From an uncultured Sunxiuqinia sp. (GTDB taxonomy: Bacteria; Bacteroidota; Bacteroidia; Bacteroidales; Prolixibacteraceae): a stretch of DNA of 64,000 nucleotides. Where the stretch lies: positions 806,001 through 870,000 of the forward strand of contig NZ_OY782767.1 of the NCBI RefSeq assembly GCF_963678245.1. Direction: 5' to 3'. The stretch's first letter is position 1; every line of letters starts with the position of its first letter. The position numbers and the translations under genes are program-made. The notes beneath the pieces were generated by a model. It made no database searches and was not told where the DNA came from. It was given only the letters and a program-made list of their open reading frames with translations. Below, piece after piece: positions 35,649 to 46,292 of this stretch.

Positions 35649-37574
35649 ATGCGAACCAATAAAATTCTAACGACCGGACTATTACTATTATCTGCTGTTG
35701 CTGCTTTTGCACAACAAATGATTGTTGTATCTCCTAATCAGAAAATAAAAGTCGAGCTCTCACAGTCGGAAAGCAGTGCTTTTTCAGCTTGGTTTTTAAA
35801 AGTAGATTACCGGGCTGATGAGAATTTTACTCCTGTTATCCCAGAAATCGATTTGGGATTAATTCGCAACGACCAGGATTTCTCAAAGTTGACTCTAACA
35901 AAGGTTGAACCAGGCAAATTAGTCAACGAAGATTATACCGCCATACACGGAAAACGTTTACACCGAAAAAATACTGCCAACGAAGTTTCCTTCTGTTTTG
36001 AGAACGAAAATAAATCGAAACTGAATTTAGTTGTTCGGACATGGAACGATGGAGTTACTTTTCGTTACGAATTTCCTGAAAAAGAAGGTGATTTTGTCAT
36101 TCAGGATGAGTTAACAGCCTTCTCAATTCGCAATAAAACAAAACGCTGGTTGGAAGAATTCGATCTTTCAAATGAACGACTTTATGCCAACAGCGATAGT
36201 GCTGCTGTTCAGCAAAACTGGTCGTATCCGGCACTTTTCGAAACTTCGCGAACCGATTGCTGGTATCTCATTCATGAAGCTGATGTGGATAGAAACTACT
36301 GTGCAACAAAACTGAGCAACAACAGTGTTGCCGAACAGTATAAAGTTACACTTCCTCAGCCCGGAGAAGGCGAAGGCGAAGCATTGCCACAAATTACCCT
36401 CCCCTGGAAATCGCCCTGGCGCGTAATTGTTATGGGGAGTTTGGCCGATGTGGTAGAATCAACGCTGGTAGACGATGTTTCAAAACCATCAGTTCTTGAA
36501 AATACCGATTGGATAAAACCCGGTGTGGCATCGTGGAATTACTGGTCGCACAACCACGGCACAAAAGATTTTAAAACCGTTTGCGAATTTGCCGATCTGG
36601 CTGCCGAAATGAGCTGGCCATATACCTTGCTCGACTGGGAATGGGATCAGATGGAAAACGGTGGTAATTTGGAAGATGCGTTGGATTATATTCATTCGTT
36701 GGGAGTAAAACCACTGATGTGGTATAACTCGGGAATGTTTAAGTGGATTACTGCAACTCCCGTCGACCGAATGAAAACCCGTGAAAAACGTGTGGCAGAA
36801 TTTGCCAAACTTAAAGAACTGGGTGTTTACGGAGTGAAAATAGATTTCTTTTTAAGCGAGAAACAATATATGATCGACTACTACCTCGATATTTTGGAGG
36901 ATGCAGCGCAGTTTAATATCATGGTATATTTTCACGGGTGTTTGGTGTCGCGTGGCTGGCAGCGTACGTATCCGCACCTGATGACATACGAGGGAGTTCG
37001 TGGTGCCGAGTGGTACAACAATGGCCCTGAATTTACGAGTGCCGCTCCCGAACACAATAATGTATTACCCTACACAAGAAATGTTGTCGGGTCGATGGAT
37101 TATACCCCGGTAACATTTACTAACTCACAGTATCCGCATATTACTTCTTATGCACACGAATTGGCACTGAGTGTAGTGTTTGAATCGGGCATTCAGCATT
37201 TTGCCGATCGTCCCGAAGGATTTCGAAATTTACCCGATGCTGCACGTACATTTTTAAAAGAAGTTCCGGTGGTTTGGGACGATACAAAATTGCTTGACGG
37301 TTATCCCGGTAAGTTTACGGTTATCGCACGCAAAAAAGCCGATAACTGGTATGTTGGCGGTATTAATTCAGCAGGAAGAAGAGAACGGCAACAAGCGCTT
37401 GACTTTAGTTTTCTGCCAGATGGAAAACGGTACCGCTTAACATTAATTGCTGATGGAGAACACGATAAAGCTTTTTCTACAAAGTATATGGTTGTTGATA
37501 ATACTAGTGCCGTAAATGTAGAAATGCTTCGAAGAGGTGGATTTGCCGCCGTACTTAAACTAATTAATGACTGA
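35649..37574 (+). CDS. GH97 family glycoside hydrolase
   Basis: The 641-residue product has a signal peptide (cut near AFAQQ, residues 20-22), the N-terminal beta-supersandwich of GH97 (about 25-270), a catalytic barrel (about 275-540) and the short C-terminal sheet domain. Asp399 in the GVKIDFF strand matches the nucleophile aspartate of retaining GH97 members such as the Bacteroides thetaiotaomicron alpha-galactosidase, and MVYFHGCLVSRGWQRTYPHL with TYEGVRGAEWY is the calcium-binding and acid region. That points to an alpha-galactosidase or beta-L-arabinopyranosidase rather than an inverting SusB-type alpha-glucosidase, which is inference. In complex xylans alpha-galactosyl side chains are a known target. 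It overlaps the longer possible start of the GH3 gene by eight bases. Confidence 0.92.
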   Translation: MRTNKILTTGLLLLSAVAAFAQQMIVVSPNQKIKVELSQSESSAFSAWFLKVDYRADENFTPVIPEIDLGLIRNDQDFSKLTLTKVEPGKLVNEDYTAIHGKRLHRKNTANEVSFCFENENKSKLNLVVRTWNDGVTFRYEFPEKEGDFVIQDELTAFSIRNKTKRWLEEFDLSNERLYANSDSAAVQQNWSYPALFETSRTDCWYLIHEADVDRNYCATKLSNNSVAEQYKVTLPQPGEGEGEALPQITLPWKSPWRVIVMGSLADVVESTLVDDVSKPSVLENTDWIKPGVASWNYWSHNHGTKDFKTVCEFADLAAEMSWPYTLLDWEWDQMENGGNLEDALDYIHSLGVKPLMWYNSGMFKWITATPVDRMKTREKRVAEFAKLKELGVYGVKIDFFLSEKQYMIDYYLDILEDAAQFNIMVYFHGCLVSRGWQRTYPHLMTYEGVRGAEWYNNGPEFTSAAPEHNNVLPYTRNVVGSMDYTPVTFTNSQYPHITSYAHELALSVVFESGIQHFADRPEGFRNLPDAARTFLKEVPVVWDDTKLLDGYPGKFTVIARKKADNWYVGGINSAGRRERQQALDFSFLPDGKRYRLTLIADGEHDKAFSTKYMVVDNTSAVNVEMLRRGGFAAVLKLIND

Positions 37575-37587
37575 TTTACAAAAGAAA

Positions 37588-40197
37588 ATGATTACAAATA
37601 GTATCAAAAAAACGATTTTGGTTGTGGCCGTTACGCTGGGTGTATTCTCTGCATGGGCACAACAATACCCTTATCAAGACCCTGACCTGAGTTCGGAAGA
37701 ACGTGCAAAAGATTTGGTTTCGCGATTAACGCTCGAAGAAAAAGCAATATTAATGTGCGACCAATCGGATGCCATTCCTAGACTCGGAATCAAAAAATTT
37801 AACTGGTGGAGCGAAGCTTTGCATGGTTATGCCAACAATGATAATGTAACCGTTTTCCCGGAACCCATTGGAATGGCGGCTTCGTTTAACGACGAATTAC
37901 TGCTTGAAATTTACGATGCCGTTTCGGACGAAGGACGCGCCAAATACAACGAGTGGATCAACGCCGGAAACGAAAATAAGCGCTTCCTGAGCCTCTCGGT
38001 GTGGACTCCAAACGTCAACATATTTCGCGATCCGCGTTGGGGACGTGGACAGGAAACTTATGGAGAAGATCCTTACCTGACTTCCAGAATGGGGGTTTCA
38101 GTGGTAAAAGGCTTGCAGGGACCAGCCGATGCCAAATACCGAAAGTTACTGGCTTGTGCAAAACACTATGCCGTGCACTCGGGGCCCGAGTGGAGCCGCC
38201 ACGAGCTAAACCTGAACGACATTAGTCCGCGCGAATTATATGAAACCTATTTACCTGCATTTAAAGCGTTGGTTCAGGATGCCGATGTGCGGCAGGTAAT
38301 GTGTGCCTATCAGCGCCTTGATGATGAACCTTGTTGTGGAAACACCCGGCTTTTACAGCGGATTTTGCGCGACGAGTGGGGCTATGAGTACATGGTTGTA
38401 TCAGACTGTGGTGCTGTTACCGACTTTTTTACCATGCACAATGTTTCTTCTGATGCGGTACATGCTGCATCGAAAGCTGTTTTGGCCGGTACCGATGTGG
38501 AATGTGTTTGGGAGAATTATCCCTTTATGAATCTTCCCGAAGCGGTTGAACGCGACCTGATAAAAGAAGAAGATATTGATAAAAGTGTGGTGCGTTTATT
38601 AACCGGGCGTTTTGACCTAGGCGATTTCGACGACGATGCTATCGTTCCTTACGCTCAAATTCCACCATCGGTTTTAAACAACGAAAAACACCGCCAACTG
38701 GCACTCGACATGGCCCGGCAAACCATGACACTTCTTCAGAATAAAAATAAGGTGTTGCCTTTATCAAAGAAGACAAAAAAAATTGCGGTGATTGGTCCCA
38801 ATGCCAACGACGAACCTATGCTGTGGGGAAATTACAATGGAACACCAGTTCGCACCATTTCAATTTTGGAAGGAATAAAAACCAAGATTTCCGATAAAAA
38901 GATTGTGTACGATAAAGCTTGTGATTTGGTAGAAGATAAAGTAACCGAAAGTTATTTTAATCAATGTAGTTTTGAAGGAAAACCGGGTATCAAGGCAAGG
39001 TATTGGAACAACCCCGACCGTGAAGGAGAAGTGGTAACAATTGACCAGATTGTAAATCCGATTAAAAAAACTACTGCAGGACAGCACGAATTTGCCTCGG
39101 GTGTTAAGCTCGAAGGTTTTTCGGCGATCTACGAAACAGAATTTGTTGCCCAAACAAGCGAAGAAATTGTTTTTAAAGGTGGCGCTACAGGACATTACGA
39201 ATTGCTGGTAAACGGCGAAACAATTAGCCAATACGACAATTGGAGAACACTTGCTTCGCGAATTCCTTATAAGGTAGAGGCCGGCAAAAAATACAAAATT
39301 GAAATTCGTTATGCACAATTAAATAACTGGCAGGCCAATATTGAATTTAACTTCGGAAAAGAAGTGGATGTGGATTATACCGAACTCATCAAAAAGCTTA
39401 AGGATATTGAAACGGTGGTGTTTGTTGGTGGTCTTTCAGGAAACCTGGAGGGTGAAGAAATGCCGGTTTCGTACCCTGGTTTTAAAGGTGGCGACCGCAC
39501 TAATATCGACCTTCCGTCAGTTCAGCGAAACTGTTTGAAGGCTTTAAAAGAAGCCGGCAAAAAAGTAGTTTTTGTAAACTGTTCAGGTTCTGCAATAGCG
39601 TTAACTCCCGAAACCGAAACCTGTGATGCCATTTTACAAGCCTGGTATGCAGGCGAATCGGGTGGGCAGGCCATCGCCGATGTGCTTTTTGGCGATTATA
39701 ATCCATCGGGAAAATTACCGGTTACTTTCTATAAAAGTTCCGATCAGTTAAACGACTTTGAAGACTACTCGATGAAAGGGCGTACTTACCGTTACATGGA
39801 AGACGCTTTGTTTCCTTTTGGTCATGGACTGAGTTATACCGATTTTGAAATTGGAGAAGCTACACTCAGCAATTCAACGATCAGTGCCGATGAAACCATT
39901 CAAATAACAATTCCGGTTGCCAATAAAGAAACTTACGACGGAACAGAAATCGTTCAAGTGTATGTGCGTAAAGTAGATGATATTGAAGGCCCCATTAAAA
40001 CGTTGAAAGGCTTTAAGCGTCTGGACGTGGAAAAAGGAAAATCGAAGGATGCAGTGATTGATTTACCTTCGTCTTCTTTCGAATTTTACGATTGGGCAGA
40101 ACGTAAAATGACAGTAACACCGGGAGAGTACGAAATCTTTTATGGCAATAGTTCTGATAACAAAGATTTGAAAACTTTGAGAGTAAAAATCAATTAA
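37588..40197 (+). CDS. GH3 family beta-xylosidase-like enzyme with inserted PA14 domain
   Basis: The 869-residue product has a signal peptide (MITNSIKKTILVVAVTLGVFSAWAQ), the GH3 TIM-barrel domain with nucleophile Asp273 in VVSDCGAV, the second alpha/beta sandwich domain interrupted at about 455-590 by a PA14-like beta domain (YETEFVAQTSEEIVFKGGAT), and a fibronectin-III-like end. GH3 enzymes of this shape cleave beta-1,4-xylosides from the non-reducing end. The PA14 insert usually shapes the pocket or binds sugar. The frame also offers an ATG at 37567 overlapping the GH97 stop. I prefer 37588 for its compact signal peptide. Very close gene spacing suggests one transcript with GH97. Confidence 0.92.
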   Translation: MITNSIKKTILVVAVTLGVFSAWAQQYPYQDPDLSSEERAKDLVSRLTLEEKAILMCDQSDAIPRLGIKKFNWWSEALHGYANNDNVTVFPEPIGMAASFNDELLLEIYDAVSDEGRAKYNEWINAGNENKRFLSLSVWTPNVNIFRDPRWGRGQETYGEDPYLTSRMGVSVVKGLQGPADAKYRKLLACAKHYAVHSGPEWSRHELNLNDISPRELYETYLPAFKALVQDADVRQVMCAYQRLDDEPCCGNTRLLQRILRDEWGYEYMVVSDCGAVTDFFTMHNVSSDAVHAASKAVLAGTDVECVWENYPFMNLPEAVERDLIKEEDIDKSVVRLLTGRFDLGDFDDDAIVPYAQIPPSVLNNEKHRQLALDMARQTMTLLQNKNKVLPLSKKTKKIAVIGPNANDEPMLWGNYNGTPVRTISILEGIKTKISDKKIVYDKACDLVEDKVTESYFNQCSFEGKPGIKARYWNNPDREGEVVTIDQIVNPIKKTTAGQHEFASGVKLEGFSAIYETEFVAQTSEEIVFKGGATGHYELLVNGETISQYDNWRTLASRIPYKVEAGKKYKIEIRYAQLNNWQANIEFNFGKEVDVDYTELIKKLKDIETVVFVGGLSGNLEGEEMPVSYPGFKGGDRTNIDLPSVQRNCLKALKEAGKKVVFVNCSGSAIALTPETETCDAILQAWYAGESGGQAIADVLFGDYNPSGKLPVTFYKSSDQLNDFEDYSMKGRTYRYMEDALFPFGHGLSYTDFEIGEATLSNSTISADETIQITIPVANKETYDGTEIVQVYVRKVDDIEGPIKTLKGFKRLDVEKGKSKDAVIDLPSSSFEFYDWAERKMTVTPGEYEIFYGNSSDNKDLKTLRVKIN

Positions 40198-40277
40198 AAA
40201 AATGAACCATGTAAATTGCCTGTTTATCTGTTCTTAATAATAGTTTTCAGAAAAGAAGTAAACGGGTAATTCAATAA

Positions 40278-43200
40278 ATGAACTTAAAAAATATGCAACA
40301 GTACAAGAATACTTCACGATATAGTAGAAGATACAAGATTAGCTTTTTTTTGCTGCTAACAATCTTTTCTATGTTTTTGGGATTACACGCTAAGAGTCAG
40401 GAGAAGCCTTTGCGCCGACCGATCTCACCAGAACAGCCGATGTGGTTGATTCACGTTGATGTGTGGAATTGGCCTGATCCGCAGAAGATTATCGATTTAA
40501 TACCGGAAGATATTCGTCCCTATGTCGTGATGAATCTTTCTCTTTCGGTTTCGAAGGGGGACGATGGACGATTCAATATTGTGGAGTACGGCTATGAAAC
40601 GTTGAAGTCGTGGATACGGGTTTGTGGCGATAATCAAATGTGGGCTTGTGTGCAGGTTGCTAGTGGCGGAATAGCTCGTTTACCCGACGATGACCTGACT
40701 TTATACGATGAATTCTTTCGTGACTATCCTCATTTTCTGGGTTTTAATTATGCCGAACAGTTTTGGGGATTTGATGATGTTAATTGGATTTGGGAAAACC
40801 GTATGACTCATTTTGCCGATTTACTACAAATGAGTAACAAATATGGCGGTTATCTTTTCGTGAGTTTGTGCTGGAACCGATGGGGACAGTCCCTCAATCC
40901 AATAGGTATGCTAAAACGAGTCCCTGAGTTTGCAGAAGCATGTCGTAAATACACAGAGAACTATGTGGTGTTTGATAAACATACCCAGGCGGGCTTTTTG
41001 TCAGACCGGGAGGGAATGAGTTTAGGAGCATATCTTTCGGGGTATGCCGGCCAATATGGTATTCGTTACGATGGAACCGGATGGACTGGTCCTGATCCGG
41101 ATGCTGACGATAATGCCTGGACTACTGCTACAGGAACTGCTCCGCACCTGGAGCATATGTTGTTAACCGGGCTAACAGTTATGGACGGACCGGAATTAAT
41201 CTGGACGGAAGATTTCTATGAAACGAATAGAAAAAATATTGATAATGGTTACCAGACCAGAAACTGGGCAAAATTTCCGCAATTCGATAATGAGTATATG
41301 GATCTTTTCCGTAAAGTTATTGATGGAACAGTTCGGATTCCGACCCGGGAAGAGGTAATAACCAGAACGAAGTATGTTATTATCCATGATGTTAACTTGG
41401 GGAGTTCGGATGACATTTATAGTTCTCCTGAAACCTTGTATGAAGGGCTTTATCGTATGGATAGTGATGGAAGCTGGGCTGACAACAAATCTTTCTTCAA
41501 AAAAACAGGGCGTTATCCGACTATCCCGACTGTTTTTGATCTGGATGGAGATCTGGCAAATTCATTCGAATATCAAATTAAAAAATCAGAATATGATACC
41601 CGCTGGCCTTCTGTTTCGGATAAAGTAAGCGAGTTTAATAGTGTTTTCCCTGAAGAATATACCGGTGATATTTATGCCGGTCGTTACGATAATACCTGGG
41701 TAATTTATAACCCTTACAAATCGGGCTTGGTTGTAAACGGAACGCGCGAGAATAAAACAGCATCCGGGCATATTCCGTTTAAATACAACACTTGCGAAGC
41801 TATGGATTTGACCTATTCGAGGTATAGCTCAAGTATTGTTCGGGAATATGTAGATAGCGTAACATTTTATTTAGCCAATTTTGATAATGAATTAGAACCG
41901 AACACTCGGCTGACTGATGTCATTAAAATTATTGGGAGCACGAACAAACCAACTTACACTTTTAAAGAACGGGGAGATCAGCCACATTTGGCAAGTTTGG
42001 TTACAGAAAAATGGGAAAACGGGGAGTTTACCTTAACTATAGCACACAATTGTGCTGTGGATATAACGATTAATTGTGCTGGTACGGCAACTGATCGCTT
42101 GACGGATGCTGTTCAGCCGGTAGCATTAGAGGCACCTAAAAAACCAGCTCCTTATACCGGCCCTCACCAGTACGAAGCGGAATGTTTCGATTACAAAAAC
42201 GGCGTGAACCTTATTACAAACGGATACAGTGGTGGCATTAGAAATTATACTGGTCAGGGATATTTGGAGTTCGGAAGCAACTCTGCTGCGGCAGCGCGGA
42301 GCTCTGTAACGGTTTTGCGCTCTGGGAAATATGTGTTGAAAACGAAATACTCTGTTACCGGCAGCAATATTCAATCGATAGACTTGTATGTGAATGGTGA
42401 AAAAGTGGTAACTCCGGTTTTCGCAAAAACATCATCTTATAGCGATTGGGGAATTAATGCACAGATGATTGATTTGAATGCCGGAAAGAATGTGATTGAG
42501 TTCAAGTCTACTTCAAGTAGAAACAATAAATTTTATATCGACAATATTGTGGCGACACAAGACTCGAACAATGGGGTTTATCACTTCGAAAACGATGTTG
42601 CAACATCAGCTGCATCTACTCCTGCTGCCGAGCTTATTTCGGTTCAAAGCGGAAGTGCGGGAGTTGTTGCATATACCAGTGCGAATAGCAAAACAAGCAA
42701 TTGTTTTAAGTCGTATACTGTTGGCGAGATTAATAGTACCGGAGTGGCTAATCTGGATATGTTTCCTTCTGATGCAACCGATTATACCATTACCTGGAAA
42801 GAATATTATGGTACTTCCGGAGGTAAAAAAGGTGTATTGCTTAGGGGAACTGGCGACAACGGTTCGTGTACATATGCTGAAGGAATGAAACAAGGTTATT
42901 TGTTTATTGCTTTGAATAATAATGATGGTACAGTTTCTTTGCAACCATATGTAGCAGGAACTAACGGTATTACCAGTAAGCCAACTTATACCAGCAGTTT
43001 TACAATAAATGCCGGAGAGCCATGTTGGTACCGGGCTGTTTCAAACGGAAATCAAATTGTATTTGAATGTTCTGCAGACAGTGTTAACTGGGAGGGAGCT
43101 TCAACAACCTTATTCTCTGATGATACTTATACCGAAGGGTCAACCCAATTGGTTTGGGGATTGAATGCCAATAATTTCGATTGGCAAATGGATAATATCA

Positions 43201-44756
43201 TTTATGCTTTAAATGGCAATATTGTTTTAACAAAATTTACGCTTAAAGATTTTACCTATAAGGAAGGTGATGGTCCTTCTGCCAGTCAGGCGTTTTCGGT
43301 TTCCGGTAATTCGCTCATGGGTGATGTAGAACTAACTGCTCCAGATAAGTTTGAGATTTCTTTGAATGCTGAATCTGACTTCGTTTCGCAACTTACACTT
43401 ACACCAACACAAGGAGAATTGGCACCAACCAATATTTACGTCCGTATGAAATCCGGCTTAGGTATTACAACTCATACTGGCAATATTTTGGTGCATTCAG
43501 CAGCTGTAATCGATATGTCAGTAAGTCTGAAAGGAGATGTTTCGCGTAAATATGTCGCAACATCTAGGATTTATAATTTTACAGAAGACACTCCATCAAC
43601 AAGTGCCCAAACACCACCTGCCGATAATGTTTCGGTTGGGGTAGGCAATGGCGCTACCGCCGGTGTGTTTTCATATACTGACGCCAATGGATTAACAAGT
43701 AATGTGCTGAAGCCATACAGTGTAGCAGGAAAAAATGGTACAGGTGTGCTTAATCTTGATTTGTTTTCAAAAGCAAGTACCGATTATTCTGTTACATGGA
43801 AACAATATTATACCACAAGCGGTGACTTTAAAAATGGTATGCTATTGCGTGGAGATGTTAGCAATTTAGGAGATGCATCTTCGGGCTATGAGAAGGGCTT
43901 GATGTTTGGTTATCTTTTCCTTCCTTACCGATATGGTAGTGGTATTCAGTTTCGCGTTTATAAAACAAGTTCAGCAACAAGTATGTATCCAATGATTAGT
44001 AAGGATGTTGGAATAACTGTAAGTACTGGTAACCCTATATGGTATCGGGCAACGATTTCAGGAACCGCTTCTGTTTCATTAAAACTTGAATATTCTACCG
44101 ATGGTACAACCTGGAATGTTGGGGTTGAAGGGACAGATTCTGCTAACCCGTACCAATCCGGAGCAACCCAGGCTGTTTGGGGATTGTGGGCTTCTTCAAC
44201 AGGATTCTGCATGGATGATATTACATTCGAAGGAGTGGAGTCAGAAGAAGCATCTACCATTAGTGTTTTGGCATCGTTAGGCGATTTTGTTTATGAAAGC
44301 CAGCAGGGGCCGTCAGAGGCTCAGTCATTTAATGTTTCAGGTAGTAATTTAATAGCAGATATTGAGGTTGTTGCACCCGATGATTACGAAGTGAGTTTAG
44401 ATGAGGAGCAGGGATATTCTTCTTCGGTACTAATTCCTCAAATCAATAATACGGTTGAAGATATACCTGTATATGTACGGTTGAAAGCAGGTTTATCAGG
44501 AGGCGATTATTCAGGTGATATACTAATAACATCAGCAAATGCTGTTGAGAAAACAGTGTATGTATACGGACAGGTTGATTGGCCTACTGATGTAAACGTT
44601 GTCCCTGAAGCTACAGCAACTGTTGTTTCTGTTGAATACTACACCATAACCGGACAACGAGTGCTGAATATAGATAATAAAGAGGGGATATTTATTGAAA
44701 GGAAACAAATGTCGGATGGAACTGTATCGGCATCCAAAATATTTATAACAAAATAA
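40278..44756 (+). CDS. GH98 family endo-hydrolase, giant modular protein
   Basis: The 1492-residue secreted protein starts with a long signal region (to about residue 42). GH98 follows: RRPISPEQPMWLIHVDVWNW, then the barrel with FLGFNYAEQFWGFDD and the GH98 C-terminal sandwich to about 615. Next is a CBM6/35-like module (about 630-760; YEAECFDYKNGV). Then come two homologous blocks, each a concanavalin-type module of about 190-220 residues followed by an Ig-like module of about 100 residues (first at about 768-1090, second at about 1095-1440). The end, VEYYTITGQRVLNIDNKEGI, resembles a type IX secretion sorting domain. GH98 includes endo-beta-galactosidases and an endo-xylanase from a Bacteroides ovatus complex-xylan locus. 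The context favours xylan. Confidence 0.87.
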   Translation: MNLKNMQQYKNTSRYSRRYKISFFLLLTIFSMFLGLHAKSQEKPLRRPISPEQPMWLIHVDVWNWPDPQKIIDLIPEDIRPYVVMNLSLSVSKGDDGRFNIVEYGYETLKSWIRVCGDNQMWACVQVASGGIARLPDDDLTLYDEFFRDYPHFLGFNYAEQFWGFDDVNWIWENRMTHFADLLQMSNKYGGYLFVSLCWNRWGQSLNPIGMLKRVPEFAEACRKYTENYVVFDKHTQAGFLSDREGMSLGAYLSGYAGQYGIRYDGTGWTGPDPDADDNAWTTATGTAPHLEHMLLTGLTVMDGPELIWTEDFYETNRKNIDNGYQTRNWAKFPQFDNEYMDLFRKVIDGTVRIPTREEVITRTKYVIIHDVNLGSSDDIYSSPETLYEGLYRMDSDGSWADNKSFFKKTGRYPTIPTVFDLDGDLANSFEYQIKKSEYDTRWPSVSDKVSEFNSVFPEEYTGDIYAGRYDNTWVIYNPYKSGLVVNGTRENKTASGHIPFKYNTCEAMDLTYSRYSSSIVREYVDSVTFYLANFDNELEPNTRLTDVIKIIGSTNKPTYTFKERGDQPHLASLVTEKWENGEFTLTIAHNCAVDITINCAGTATDRLTDAVQPVALEAPKKPAPYTGPHQYEAECFDYKNGVNLITNGYSGGIRNYTGQGYLEFGSNSAAAARSSVTVLRSGKYVLKTKYSVTGSNIQSIDLYVNGEKVVTPVFAKTSSYSDWGINAQMIDLNAGKNVIEFKSTSSRNNKFYIDNIVATQDSNNGVYHFENDVATSAASTPAAELISVQSGSAGVVAYTSANSKTSNCFKSYTVGEINSTGVANLDMFPSDATDYTITWKEYYGTSGGKKGVLLRGTGDNGSCTYAEGMKQGYLFIALNNNDGTVSLQPYVAGTNGITSKPTYTSSFTINAGEPCWYRAVSNGNQIVFECSADSVNWEGASTTLFSDDTYTEGSTQLVWGLNANNFDWQMDNIIYALNGNIVLTKFTLKDFTYKEGDGPSASQAFSVSGNSLMGDVELTAPDKFEISLNAESDFVSQLTLTPTQGELAPTNIYVRMKSGLGITTHTGNILVHSAAVIDMSVSLKGDVSRKYVATSRIYNFTEDTPSTSAQTPPADNVSVGVGNGATAGVFSYTDANGLTSNVLKPYSVAGKNGTGVLNLDLFSKASTDYSVTWKQYYTTSGDFKNGMLLRGDVSNLGDASSGYEKGLMFGYLFLPYRYGSGIQFRVYKTSSATSMYPMISKDVGITVSTGNPIWYRATISGTASVSLKLEYSTDGTTWNVGVEGTDSANPYQSGATQAVWGLWASSTGFCMDDITFEGVESEEASTISVLASLGDFVYESQQGPSEAQSFNVSGSNLIADIEVVAPDDYEVSLDEEQGYSSSVLIPQINNTVEDIPVYVRLKAGLSGGDYSGDILITSANAVEKTVYVYGQVDWPTDVNVVPEATATVVSVEYYTITGQRVLNIDNKEGIFIERKQMSDGTVSASKIFITK

Positions 44757-44765
44757 AATTTGATT

Positions 44766-46142
44766 ATGAAAGGTATTGTGAGATTACATACTTTATTATT
44801 GGTTTTTATATTGATGTGTTTTTCCGGTAGAAGCCAAAACCCCATCATTCAAACCTATTACACAGCCGACCCGGCACCAATGGTGTACGATGGTACGGTA
44901 TATCTATATACGAGTCACGATGAAGATTCAACCGTAAATAACTTTTTTACCATGTACGACTGGCGGTGTTACTCGTCAACCGATATGGTAAACTGGACCG
45001 ATCATGGTGCAGTGGCTTCGCTGAAAAGTTTTGCGTGGCTCAACAAATCAAATGGTGCCTGGGCACCACAGTGCGTGGAACGTAATGGGAAATTTTACCT
45101 TTATGTTCCCATTCACGGAGAAGGTATTTCTGTTTTGGTAGCTGACTCCCCAACTGGCCCCTTTACTGATCCGCTGGGAAAACGTTTAATTGAATCGGAT
45201 CACATTTGGCAGGATATTGATCCTACTGTTTGCGTTGACGATGATGGTCAGGCGTATTTGTACTGGGGAAATCCAAAGTTATGGTACGTGAAGTTGAACG
45301 AGGATATGATTTCATACGACAAGAGTATCGGGCAAAATGGGGTTGTTTCAACAGAAATGACTACCGAAGCGTTTGGTACGCACGAAGGTCGCGATGGTAA
45401 GCCCGCTCCTTCTTATACCGAAGGCCCGTGGTTTTACAAACGCAACAATTTGTACTATATGGTTTATGCTGCTGCTGCTATTCCAGAGTACATTGCTTAC
45501 TCCACCTCAACATCACCTGAAGGGCCGTGGACATATAAAGGATTTGTTATGGAAAGAGCGCCACACCTGGCTTTTACCAACCACTCTGGTATTATCGATT
45601 TTAAAGGGAATTCCTATTTTTTCTATCACAGCCAGTCACTTGCCGGCGGAGGCGGTTTTAGGCGCTCTACCTGTTTAGAGCAGTTTGAATATAATCCTGA
45701 TGGAACCATTCCTGTAATTGTACCCACACAAGAAGGCGTTACCAAAAGTGTTGAAAATCTGAATCCGTTTAAACGTGTTGAAGCCGAAACCATTGCCTGG
45801 TCAGAAGGACTTAAAACAAAATCGGATGAAACGGTTGGTGTTTATGTAAGCGATATCGATAACAACGATTTTATAAAAATACGAAGTGTTGATTTGGGTA
45901 AAGGAGCTAAAAAGTTTAAAGCGAGTGTTGCTACCACTAAATCAGGAAGTATCGAAATTCGTATTGATGAAAAAGACGGAGAATTATTGGGAACACTTCC
46001 TATTAATCGCACGGGAGGAGAACAAAACTGGAAAACGCTTTCGTGTAAAGTGAAAAAGGACAAAGGTGTTCACGATGTTTACTTGGTTTTCACAGGAGAA
46101 GATGAAGACTTATTCAATTTTGATTGGTGGCAATTGAAGTAG
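44766..46142 (+). CDS. GH43 family arabinofuranosidase/xylanolytic enzyme with C-terminal CBM6
   Basis: The 458-residue product has a signal peptide (cut after SGRSQ), a GH43 propeller (about 28-320) and a CBM6-like domain (about 330-458). Catalytic residues are Asp35 in YTADPAPMV, Asp152 in DIDPTVCVDDDG and Glu219 in YTEGPWFYKR. The arrangement matches XynD-like arabinoxylan arabinofuranohydrolases, which remove arabinose from the xylan backbone. The start is the ATG at 44766. A TTG six bases earlier is also in frame. The gene at 49397 is a close paralogue with the same architecture, so the two flank GH31 and DUF3237. Confidence 0.91.
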   Translation: MKGIVRLHTLLLVFILMCFSGRSQNPIIQTYYTADPAPMVYDGTVYLYTSHDEDSTVNNFFTMYDWRCYSSTDMVNWTDHGAVASLKSFAWLNKSNGAWAPQCVERNGKFYLYVPIHGEGISVLVADSPTGPFTDPLGKRLIESDHIWQDIDPTVCVDDDGQAYLYWGNPKLWYVKLNEDMISYDKSIGQNGVVSTEMTTEAFGTHEGRDGKPAPSYTEGPWFYKRNNLYYMVYAAAAIPEYIAYSTSTSPEGPWTYKGFVMERAPHLAFTNHSGIIDFKGNSYFFYHSQSLAGGGGFRRSTCLEQFEYNPDGTIPVIVPTQEGVTKSVENLNPFKRVEAETIAWSEGLKTKSDETVGVYVSDIDNNDFIKIRSVDLGKGAKKFKASVATTKSGSIEIRIDEKDGELLGTLPINRTGGEQNWKTLSCKVKKDKGVHDVYLVFTGEDEDLFNFDWWQLK

Positions 46143-46292
46143 AAAATGTTAAAGAACAATTATTATAAAGAAAAGCTATTGATCCTTTTTATTGATCGTC
46201 GTATATGTGTATTTTGTTGATATTTAAAGCGTTCGATCGAATGGTTTTTGAGTTGATAAATATTATACAAATTAAAATTTAAAATAAATACC

